Source: Daucus carota subsp. sativus (lineage: Eukaryota; Streptophyta; Magnoliopsida; Apiales; Apiaceae). Taken from it: a stretch of 64,000 nt of DNA. Position numbers and translations under genes: made by a program. The stretch spans positions 13,714,779 through 13,778,778 of the forward strand of contig NC_030383.2 of NCBI RefSeq assembly GCF_001625215.2. The letters run 5' to 3'. The notes under the pieces are model-generated. The model was not told the DNA's origin and did not search any database. It worked only from the letters and a program-made list of their open reading frames with translations. This document shows, piece by piece, positions 25,501 through 36,711 of the stretch (position 1 is the first letter of the stretch; every line of letters begins with the position of its first letter).

Positions 25501-28500
25501 CCAATTAAATATTTCAAAAATGAATCAATCATGCTTCTATTATTCTATCAAAGTCAATCATGAAACAAATAAGCATATAATTGTCATGGATCACAATTTA
25601 ACTAAGATAAAATAATAATTACCTACGCAATATCATATGATTATCAGATGAGCATATAACAACTAAAATCATGACAATCATACAAAGATATTCGCAAGCC
25701 CGAGGGAAAGTTGAAGAAAAGTTCACAAGTCCTATACATGTAATCATTAAACACAAGTGAATTCACACAACTCCTCGCAGAAAAATATTAACAATTAATA
25801 TTAGTGATCTACATATAAGCATGCAAAAATATCACTAACACTAAAAGTATCACAACTATATGCAGTTAGACATGAAATGAAATATCAATTAATAAATCAT
25901 CAAATATCCAACACAAATAGTTATGCTTCAAGTATATACACTAATATAAATGGATTCAGCCTAGAGAGAATCTAAGTAACTCCACAAATACTAGTATATC
26001 ATGACTAAATTCTAACTAGATTCTAACCACATACCAATTACTGATACAAGTCACAAGTCTAGAAACAAATAAGTCATGCTTCAGATTTTATACCTATAAA
26101 AATGAATTCAACCTAGAAAATAATCCTAAGTATGTTCACAAATACAGATATATCACGACTAGATTATGACAAAGTTCTCTACTAGATACCAATTGTTGAA
26201 GAGGTATAGATCAAGAAAAATAACATAATTAAGTCATTCTTCATGTCATCTCTAATCATTTAAATCATGAACAAATAAGTCACTTAATTGTCATGCACCA
26301 TAATTTAAATAATTTGAAATAACAAACACTCATGCTAAAACATATAATCACCATCTAAGCATGCAAAACAATAAACATGGCAATCACATATAATAGCAAA
26401 AAGCACGAGGTACTGGATTTTAAATAAATTCACAAGTCCTATGTATAGACAATTTAATACTCATGAATTCATTCAAGAAATACGATGAACATGCTCATGA
26501 AAGAAGTAATACCTTATAGAAAATATATCATGTGATCTATTTGCAGTTAAGTAAAGTGATAAGTTGAATACCTCTGAGACTTGACATTTCAGTTGATGTA
26601 CCTTTCTTGTACTGATCAAGTCCAGAGTTTTTGGCATAAGTCTTGGCAGGTCTAGAATCTTCCAAAATGCGCATATCCAAAAGATCCTTGACTTCCTTTT
26701 ATTGCCATCATTCTTTAGGCTAACTAGTAGACCATTAAGAATTGCAACTTTCCAACAAACTCATCATATCACTAATCTGCATTCACTTTGCAATTATCTT
26801 GCACAAGTGACGTTAGTCCACATATAATATAATCATGGTATATATCACAGCACAAATAGTTGTATTATGTGTGCCTTGTATCATGAGAGGTAATAATTTG
26901 GATACCAAATATGACTCTAGCAAACAAATATTTAAAATAATATGCTAGTCAGAAGTCATACCATGTCCGTGACGATCATCAGGTCCTGGAGAGTAACTCA
27001 CAGAGAGCTGGTGAAGAAATAGGTATACAAATTCCGTTGGATTTGCAACTGCAAAGTCCTTGAAATGTTGCATGAAGCTTCATCATCTAGCTCACTGTAA
27101 TATCCTGAACCCGAGTCTCGTCAATGGTGCTTTAGTTCAATCATGAAGGTCATTGAGTCCCCTAAGATGTAGAGTCCCGAACTTGAAGATTCTATTTCCA
27201 ACATCTCCATAACCTTCTCTTTTGAAGTAACTCTAAGCAACCAAATTGGCTTGTCCCTCATAACAGAGCCAAAAACATCCAGTTGGAATCTAAATACCCG
27301 ACAAGTACTAAGTATTGAATTGTCATTAGGTCAAGTATTAGAATCCGCACAGTCTGTTTTTTAAATTGATTGAGATCATCTTGCTGTGCAATCACTCAAT
27401 CTGGATCCCTTTAAGAGCTTCTGAATCTTCCTCTAGTTTCACTTCAGATTGAAACCAAAAGAAACAACATCCTTTCACAATAGCTCTCCCAGTCTTCACT
27501 TCACCGTTAGGAACATTTAAGAACTAGAACCCGAGAATGATATTGACTTCAAACCCTTTGTCTAAGCAGATACGTTCTTGATATGTCCTGTTCATCTTCA
27601 ATTTGGTATTGAGTTTGACTAGTGGATCCACCGAATGCTCCCCCTAAGCTGTTGCTGGGATTTCTTTAATAATCCTTATCCTTGCAAAGAGATTCTGCTT
27701 GGATCTGAATTATTATTATACCACTAATATCACCTTTAACAGCTTGGAGCAAAGTGTCGTTCAATGTCCTGTCCAGACTTACAATCACCTTCTGTTGAAT
27801 AATCATAATCACCCTGTAGACTGTAGACTCCATTGAGTAGCCGAGGAAAATATTCTTTGAGCTTTAGATGCAAGACTTGCAAAGATGCATTTTCCTCCAA
27901 ACACATACCAAAAGATAGTGTTTGCTTCTGATTGGCCACTAACAAGAATGGTGTCTTTCTAGATTTATCAATGATCAGGGTTCATCTTGATCAACCTTCA
28001 TTTGTGACGTCTCGTCCTTCGAACACAAACGAACAACACGAAAGAATCTAGAGTAGTCAACGATCATCACAAAAAGATATCTGGTTTTGTTGTAGATATA
28101 ACATTAACTGATTTGTAGAAATCCATATGTATCATCTGAAGCGGCTCAGAAATGTTGATCATATCTTTGCTTCTTTGTGATGCTCCTTCGACTTCCCTAT
28201 TGACATACCTCATAAGCTTCATCCATATAGAATCCCAGATGAGGTAGTCCTCTCACTAATTCTCTTCTTACGAATAAAAAGAGCTCCTTGTTTTGACATA
28301 CAAGTGTGAGAGCTTCATGTTCCATAGCTAACACTCATCCGATGAAGCTTTACTATCGAAATAGCTCACTTCATCTTCAGTTGAAGTTCCATATTAGCTA
28401 CGAGCAAAATTCACATCCTTCTTGATTTAAGATAAAACACTATTCCATGAACTGACATAATGTCCTTTGTCAGAGAACCGTCTGATGCTAGGAATTTGTG

Positions 28501-31474
28501 TGCTTTGACTCTTTCAAGAAAGATATGTTTCCATGATGACATTCCAGGAAAACAGGCATGTCCCGCAAGGAAATCTTTGTTGTCATCTTTCAAAGATTAT
28601 TGACGGAACTGCTCACACGATCACATTTGCTAACAGGGTACTTTTGGTGAATCATATGATTTCAGCTACTCAGCAAACAGAGTGCACCAAAAATCATATG
28701 GAACATATGTAACCTGCAATCACAAATGGAAAGAGTTCTATGGTCCCCAAGCATAACTGGGTCCGAATGGATTAGAGATTTATCTTTAACAATGGTAACA
28801 ACAGAAGCAACCTTAACATGCTAATTCTTATCTAGACATTGCCCTAATGTGATTCTCAAACATGCTTTTCTAAAATCAATGCAAGTACAAAGACGTGCAT
28901 TCATGACATGAAAATAAGCAGACATGATGTTGAATACACATGGCAACCAATCAAAGATAAGACAAGACAAGAGCAAGACAGGCAGTTATGCAATTCAGAA
29001 GATTCGGTACTCTCTACTTAAACCAATTAACACAAGTGCAACAGGTAGCAAGTAGAATTACAGATATTCAATAATCTTCTAAGAGCATAAGGATCTGATT
29101 CCACTCTGTTGTTATATGGCATTATACTATCTCTATTACCTAAGTCAGTTTTAGATCTAACATGAAGTTCTAATAGTTCTACTGACATAAGGTAGACATT
29201 CCATCATAGAACAAATAAATTCCTTAACAAACAATTCATACTAGATAAGCAAATCTAATTGTACTAGGGAATCTGAAAGTAAGTGTTTTAACAAAGTTAT
29301 ACATGCTAGGATCATAAACCCCTAAAACTAAGAGTCGTGTTCCAAAGGAAAGCTTCTAATCTCACCAATGCAAATAATCAAATCATAAATATTCATACAC
29401 ATGTTAAGAATCTACTGAAGACACATGCACAAGATTATCATCAATCCTAGTTACCAGAATAGTCATCTAGCATACTAGTTCAACATTATCTACTATGATG
29501 CTATCATGCTTGTGCTTGTGTGTTAAACAATTCTACTCAGATTTATAACATGATTTGAATATAATGAAATAAGTATTGCAAAGTTAGAAAGAATTCATAC
29601 CTGAGATGTGCAAAGTGAATCATCTTCAGAGAATGCTAGGATAGCCAGATAACCATAATCATCCTTCTCATCAGCAACTGATCCATCTCACACCTTTCCT
29701 TATGTAGCATTAGAACTTGTTATGATGCTTCTTTCAAAACATCCATTTGAATTCCAGACAAACCCTATCATCCTTGTTTGTCGAGGCTTCAATAGCAACC
29801 TTCTTTTGCTACAGATACCAATCAATATTGTGTGTACTGACCAACTCAGTTTTCAAACAACCTGTCGAACTGAACCCCGAAAAGTCTCCACTTGAAATCA
29901 ATGGATTCCATCTGAATCTGACATGACTAAACCTCTCAGACAGTGTTATACTAATCCTTGAAGTTCTGTCCTCACATTCTTCAAAAGTGTTAACTTTCGT
30001 CGACTTGAGCTTCCTCAAATTCAGCAGTTACAAACTCTTCTGTTCAATCCTAAGGTTCTGACATAAATGCACGAAACTGATTTGGAGCGGTAGTAACTCG
30101 ATAATTATATCCTTAAACCTCCACAGTTCTCTGTCTTTGGTTCAGTTGATTCTGGATGGATTTAGCATTGATACAATTCATTGTGTAATTGTATTTCCCT
30201 GAATCACTGAGTTAGATTGAAATCCCTTGAAGATTCTTCTGCAAAAACTTCTCTTTTCCTACTACTAGTGGTGCCATTCAAAGTTGACATTCCGAGCCCT
30301 GGAAAGATGCTTCACTGCATATCTAGCAAATTCCCATCCTGATCTGGTGATCTGATAATCAAGTCGGAGTAATTACTCAGATCAAGGCCTGAAGTGCCTT
30401 CTTTAAAATCCACTCTTAGTAGTACCAAATTAGTCTTCAATAGAATCTTCTTCGAATCACAATCAGCTTGGTTGAACATAGAAAACTGCTTCTAATAATC
30501 CTTTGAGTAATCAATTGGATTGGGTCATCAATGTACTTCCATTACCGGTTCTGAGAATCTGGTATTTGAAAGCCTGGTGTTTGTCTTGTAATCTGTCAGC
30601 CTGATCTGTCTCAACTAAATGTCAATCTGATTTGTCTTGGAGTAGAATTATTAAAAAGGTTACGGGACACTTGATTATTTAAACTAAGTTTAAATTATAA
30701 AGAAAATAAATTTAAAAATAAGTTTTGAAAGATAAAAGAAAATAAAGTATAAAATAAACTTAGTCAAATCTATAAAATAAATTTGATTATATTTAAAAAA
30801 TAAATTCAAATAAATTCATAATAAACTGAATAAGTTTAGAATAAATTTATTTCAAATTCATTTAATAAATATATTAAAATTTATTGTATAAATTTAATTT
30901 TTGAAAATATTCAAGTGTCTCATCTCCAATTAAATCATTGTTCCTAGAACATACCAAATTGAACCCTTGAACCTGAACTTATATCCATAATCAGTTAAAT
31001 CCTCTTAAATTTATATTTTATATTTTAACTTAAATTTAAATCATAAACTATACAAATTTAAATAATAAATTTATAAAAATTTATGATAAACTTGATAAAG
31101 TCTAAGAGTAAACTTTACAAGTCTAAAATAAATTTAAGCAAATTTATTAAATGAATTTAGCAAAGTTTATAAAGTAAATTTAATTAAGTTTATAAGATAA
31201 ATTTAATTAATTCATAATAAACTCAATTAATAAGTTTAAAATAAATTAAGTTAAATTTATAAAATAAACTTATTAAAATTTAAAGTATAAATTTATAAGT
31301 CCCGGTCCAAAGTTCAGTATCCGACAGATAATCCTTGCTTAGGCCTACGGACAAATTCAGCAACACAAACCGTAAGAACATTTCCCCTAATCAAATATCA
31401 AAAGCTAGGTCCTTGATTTTCCGTACGATAAGGATCCTGATATGTATATCAATCAGCCTCGCTCTGATGCCAAT
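22541..31474 (-). other. Interior of the copia-like element, no intact genes
   Basis: Only short open frames. Seen here: PPT-like CCCCCT tracts at 22980-23105; a diverged internal duplication (23440-23640 against 23990-24180, sharing the ACCTGCA-GAAAATCACC and GGTGCAATGG words); another diverged repeat pair near 25920-26010 and 26070-26170; decayed integrase at about 28020-28170; and an A/T-rich stretch at 30650-31290 made of AAATTTAATAAATTTA-like words. The rest is unrecognised. Confidence 0.6.
28019..28170 (-). pseudogene. Decayed Ty1/copia integrase core
   Basis: On the minus strand one frame reads EPLQMIHMDF followed by KSVNVIS. After two stops and a frame change another frame reads IVDYSRFFRVVRLCSKDET. 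Together these match the first part of the copia integrase core (HMD and DYSRF blocks), broken by stops and at least one frameshift. It is enough to assign the element to Ty1/copia, but encodes no protein. Confidence 0.75.
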
Positions 31475-33712
31475 TGTTAGGTCCAAAGTATCGTAGAAGG
31501 GGGGTTGAATACGATACTCACTACAATTTAAAATTCTTTCGAATCTTGCGGATAAACAAATTGCAGTCCTGTAATGGGTTTCGTGTTCCGGATATTTATT
31601 GGGTCGGTTTCTGAGGATATGAAAATATTAAACCAACACACAATATTTTCCAAGGTATATCTGTATATTGATAAATACCTCGAAGGGTGCTACAAATCCA
31701 AACCCGAAGGTTGGCTACAATGACCACTACTCTCAATATTACAAACTCTAACCGCTACGGATATTTCTATTACAAAGCTAGACTAGAGTGTATATATAGT
31801 GGGAGTAGCCGTGCAGAGCACTTGGCCATTTCATCCCGAAGGATGATGTAAATTGTGAGAACCACAATCACATATTTATAGGCTTTCATAAACTAACCAT
31901 GGTTAACGAGTTCGTCCTGGACGGATTGAGTTCGTCCTGGACGGATTCGATTTAACAAAATAAATCTAACTCCCAAGTACTTGAATTGGTGCCAGGAGAT
32001 GTTGGTTTGGGGCGCAACATTTGACCAAGTCAAATGTTGCGCTTCAACAATGTTGCGCTTCATTGCTCCTCTGTTTGGTACTTAGAAATAATTCCAGTAA
32101 CAAAAGTTGCGCCATGATTGTTGATTAGAGGAGCAACATTTGACCAGGTCAAATGTTGTTCCAATATAGTGCATCCCTTGTAGAGTTGTGACTTAGAAAT
32201 TATTCTAAGTCACAAAGGGTTAGTGCCAAGAGTTGTTAGTAGAGGAGCAACATTTGACCGGTCAAATGTTGCGCCCGGGTCAAATGTTGCGCCTGGGTCA
32301 AATGTTGCGCCCGGGTCAAACCTTGCGCCTTGGTCAAATGTTGCGCCATAGAGTGTGCAAGAGGTATATGGTGACTTAGAGAAATTCTAAGGCAAATATG
32401 AACTTGCTCCACCATTGTAATGCTTCCCCTGTTATCTCTCATCTCTTGGGGACGAACTTTGACTTTGGTCAAAGGTTGCGCCTCAAGAGTGCTATGTCTT
32501 CACTGTGATGTACTTAGAGAATTTTCTAAGTGAGGAAGAGCTGTTGACTTCGGTCAAATGTTGTTCCTCACATAGTAAGAGCTTTCCTTGTTATCACTCC
32601 TTTGACTGAGATTGACTTGAGTTTGCTCCATCCATTTATTAATATTATATTCATAATATTATATAAATATATGTATAAATAAAGATATATATATAAATGT
32701 ATATAAATAATATTTATATAAACATATAGTAATATATATATACATATATTTAAATATATTCTCATATATTTAAATATATATAATATACATAAAATTATAT
32801 GTAAATATAAATATAAATATATATAGGGATATATATATAATTATCTATAGATATAAATATACACATATTTATGCACATAATATAATATATATATATACAC
32901 TTAAATATATAAATGTTTATGTAAAATATAAATACATATACTATATACATATATATTTATTTAAATATATATACATATAAATATACATATACATATGTTT
33001 AAAAACATATATACATATATATTATATATATTATATTTAATTAAATATACATATATACATATATAATTATATTTGTACATATACAAATATATAAGTGCAC
33101 ACATATATAAAATGTCATTTCCTGATATGGCTTTCTGTGGAAGCTTTGACATATGGCATTTGAGCAGTAAGCTTTGGCATAGCTGGCATTTGGCTTGACT
33201 TGGCTTTGGAACAAATGACTTGTTATGACTTGATCAATTCTTCGATTGATAAATACTTTGGAAAACTCCGTATGTGTTGACGCTTAGTGCACTGGTCTGG
33301 TTCACAAGCGACTAACACTGAAGTCAAACATTGTACCTTCTTTGTCAGCAAACATTGATCAGTCGGTTCCGGGTTAGTTTATGCTTCAGTTTGTTGATTA
33401 TAAATAACCAACCAAGATATATAGAAATATCTTGCTTCATGGGTTGCACTGAAATCTTTCGAGTACTTGGACAACATCTTCATTGCTTCCACAATCTTGA
33501 ATACTTCAATCTTTATTCTTCACTGAGGCATGAACATTTAATGAACTTCTTCCAGTGAACTTATTCCTTCGAGACTGTAGATGGCTTCTTCAACCTTTGT
33601 CTTCGTATCTTCCGATTCCGGTGCAGGCGTAGTGTTATTTACTTGTCCTGTTCTATTGTTGAGTTATCATCCCTATGTAACAGATAGGGTTGTCTTTACA
33701 TTTAGACTTACA
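31475..33712 (-). repeat. Copia-like 5' LTR
   Basis: Second copy of the 2,238-bp LTR, next to the primer-binding site at 31461-31472. It is followed on the plus side by 15 bases (33713-33727) that copy the polypurine-side junction of the other LTR. Confidence 0.95.
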
Positions 33713-33727
33713 ATCTCCCCCTATTTG

Positions 33728-33798
33728 CACTTCATGTCAGGCTACTCCCGTCACGTCGTCATCCGTGTGCATCATGTCACAAAGTTTATGTCGTAACA
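33728..33798 (-). repeat. Gypsy 3' LTR, second part
   Basis: 71 bases matching 42600-42670 with one visible difference. The 143 bases corresponding to 42457-42599 are missing between the two parts. Next to it, on the minus strand, a short purine run (AATAGGGCTAA) is the likely polypurine tract. Confidence 0.92.
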
Positions 33799-34002
33799 TT
33801 AGCCCTATTAATTTTTTTGTTAATTAGAAATGACAAATAAATTAATATTCTCGCATGCATCTTGGTTCCCGCGCCAATCTCTTTCTTGTACTTATCAACC
33901 TAGCGTTTCGTTTTCCCACGCTGATTGCTCTATCTTCTTTAAGTGTTATCAAACCCCTTCTGGCTTGTCATTTCTCCACACTCACCAAATCTCTCTGTCA
34001 TC

Positions 34003-34611
34003 ATGGGAAAGAAAAACGCCTCTTCACCTTCAAACCCCAACACCACCATCGCCGATTTTCCAGCTGAAGCCTCCCTGTGGTCTGCTACTAGCTTGATTGA
34101 GGCGAAGGACAACAACAACACTATGATAAGTAAGGAAAGATTTGAAGAGGCTTGCCTTGCTTTCAAGTCGCCCGTCAACGCCGTGATCCCAAAACTTTTT
34201 GAAGGTGCAGACTGGTATCGCAAAGGCTGGGTATGCTTGTATTTCTATCCTTTTGACATCAAGTTGCCTTTCCCTTTTCCAAAGCTTGTTAATGATCTTT
34301 TGGTGGATATGTGCATCTCTCCTCGACAACTGATGCCTCTGGCTTGGAGAATCCTGGCATGTCTAGACTCCATTGAATCTAAGTACAATCTGGGCATAAA
34401 CATTGATGTCATCAAATGCTGCTACGGAATCAAGAAGTTCTTCGGGTGTCGTTTCGGCTTCACCAACAAAAGGAGAGATGGAGCCCTAATCCTTAACACT
34501 GATGTTGTGAATGATAGGTTGTGGAAGCTTGATTTCTTCTTCGTGGAGAAGTCTACTATGGGCGAGGGTGGTTCTAGTTTACTCGAGCGATGGGATTCCA
34601 CGGGTATGCCT

Positions 34612-34649
<38 letters not shown>

Positions 34650-36047
34650 ATTTTTTTTTGCCAGTAGACCTCCCCTTATCGTGGCTTTGTTGTGTAGATT
34701 CGTAATCTTTACCCTTCTTTTCTCTCTCTGTTGTCTTTTCTCTTTACTCTCAGATCCTGGATTTGTTTTTGATGAGAAAAATGTTGCTGCGAAGGAGATT
34801 GTTGACATGATCCTGGCTCTTCCTATCGAGGACAGGATCTGGCCCAATTGTCTTGGACGTCCCGTCAGGAACTCCAGCCCTGTTGATATGAAAGAGTTCC
34901 TGGCCAGGATGAACAAGGCTCCTGTAATGTGTGAGGGCGAGACTTCTGAGAGAATGCCTTCAAAGTCTGTCGCCAATAGGACCAGAAGCAAGGTCACTAC
35001 CCCCAAATCTAAGACGTCATGCAGTGTTCGCACTCTGTATTCTGACTCCTTGGACAGCCCCAGAACCGAGGAGGGTGGTTTGGAGATAAGCTCCAGTCGC
35101 ACCTACGTAAGAGGTACTCGTACTTTCTATTCCCTGACACTGCAGTTCCTTTTGTTTTTACCCTTGTCACTCGTATTGTTGTCTTTGATTGAACCTTTCT
35201 ACGTAATTGTAGAATTTAAGCCTCCAGTCATTAAGCCCTTGTTTATGTCTACTAAAGAGATCTTTGCCAAGAGGGCCCGTGATGAGAAAACAGTTGAAAC
35301 CGAGTCTTCCAAAAGTCCCACCCTGTTTGAGTCCAACTTAGGTTCTGACGCCAAGAAGTTCAAGGCCTCTGAGTACCCTGTCTCCATGAGATCTGATGTT
35401 AGCATCCCTCAAGTGTTTCATGATTACGTTCCTCATGGCAATCCTGGTGAGTTTGCCCATTTGCTGCCTGATATGCTGCTCTCCCAGTATGTAGATTCTT
35501 CGCTTGGCAAAACTCCACTGACCATCTTAAATGAAGCCAATGGTTATGCTTTCCACGTGAGTTCTTTTTTTTTTGCGTCATTATTTTCCCTGCACTTGTC
35601 ATCATGGTTTCTCTCATTGGCTTGTGTTTTGTGCAGAACCTTCAAGCCACTCTCATGGCTCGTCATGCTTTTGTTGAGCAATCTATGAAGATAGATGCAA
35701 TGGAACGTGCCAGCAAGGTGTGTTCGGAAAAGTTACGTGCTGCTCAAGAACTGGCCTCGGCCAATGTCAAGGCTCGCAAAGCTCTGCAGCTCGAGCTTGA
35801 TGACTTTGTTGCAAAGGTGCAATCTCTTGAAAAGAAGACGCGTGAAGATGCTCAAAAGATGATCACTCAGCATTCCATGTGCGCTAGGGTGGAGGCCATG
35901 TTGGAATATTTTAAAGGCGAGCACGCAACTTGGGATATGAATGAGACGATCCGCATTTACAACGAGGCGTACCCTACCGATGCTTTTCCTCTCTATGTTC
36001 CCCCCAGCGCCATGGATGAAGCTTCTAAGGATGGTGACGAGAATTAA
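34003..36047 (+). CDS. Spliced antisense accessory gene of the gypsy element
   Basis: Four exons, 34003-34603, 34754-35113, 35213-35556 and 35637-36047, with GT-AG introns join in frame to 571 residues, on the strand opposite to gag-pol and between integrase and the 3' LTR. Residues about 45-185 resemble the plant domain named 'putative gypsy type transposon' (VCLYFYPFDIKLPFPFPKLV, then SPRQLMPLAWRILACLDSI). A basic Ser/Thr-rich middle (TRSKVTTPKSKT, KRARDEKT) could be a nuclear signal. A C-terminal coiled coil is likely (about 440-540: SEKLRAAQELASANVKARKA). Intron 1 starts with a (TA)n microsatellite. Related antisense frames are known in Tat-lineage elements such as Grande; their role is not settled. 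An in-frame ATG at 33943 would add 20 residues; 34003 was chosen for its better context (ATCATGGGA). All four exons are open although gag-pol is broken. Confidence 0.85.
34616..34646. repeat. (TA)n microsatellite
   Basis: About 15 TA units inside intron 1 of the antisense gene. Read-through translates to YIYIYI, which is noise. Confidence 0.9.
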
Positions 36048-36711
36048 TGAGTTTCCTATGTTTGCATTTCGTTTCTCATGATGATGCCCTTGGGGCTTTT
36101 TAAGACTTTTAAGTAATTATCGTGTTTTGCTATGTTAAGACTTGTTGCTTCTGGGATTATCTTGGATGTTTTCCAAGTTTGATTTGTGGAATGTTATCTG
36201 CTTTTGTCGTACTTATGTCGTGATTGCTGTTTCCATTCTGTTTGTGATGTTTTTGTAGTTACATCGATGTTTCATAATTTTCTTTTCGTAAGTGCATGCA
36301 CTCGTAAGGTGGCTAAGGGTGCAAGCCGCTTGAAGCTCACCAGTTCAACGTATTTCTCTTTTGTTAATGTGTTATTGCTATTGTCGTGCTTTTGTGTTGC
36401 AATGGGGACATGTGTTCAATACTTGGACTCCCATAATTGTTATGATCAAACTCGACAAACAAATGCATGTCAGTATTACTTAACTAAATCTACATCATGT
36501 TTGTGAGTCATGCATATTATTCAGATAGAATACATGGTATTATTGGGGCAAGGTAAACCACTAGTTTTATTTCAACGACACATAGTATCACTTAAGACAT
36601 GATCATAAACAAACATGTCAAAGGAATGCAGAATTTCAAATTGCTACACTATGTCCTAGCGACTTATTCTTAAAACATGAAATAAAGATCAAACGCAAAG
36701 GAAGTGCACTA
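36048..36711. other. Spacer between the antisense gene and integrase
   Basis: The two genes converge here. No domain is seen; T-rich plus-strand sequence after 36050 suits a 3' UTR of the antisense gene. Confidence 0.5.

Larger units (their letters stand above)
20303..33727 (-). mobile_element. Ty1/copia non-autonomous element (Sirevirus-like)
   Basis: Two 2,238-bp LTRs with TGTTAGG...CTTACA ends surround an 8.9-kb interior. On the minus strand the interior opens with TGGCATCAGAGC (31472-31461), one mismatch from the initiator-Met primer site, and ends in the polypurine tract AAATAGGGGGAGAT beside the 3' LTR. No frame in the interior exceeds about 90 codons. Decayed integrase sequence near 28020-28170 places it in Ty1/copia. 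Several extra GGGGGAGA-like tracts upstream of the 3' LTR and palindrome-rich LTRs are features described for Sireviruses. It must have moved using enzymes from another element. No 5-bp target duplication is present; the right end carries 15 extra bases. Confidence 0.88.
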
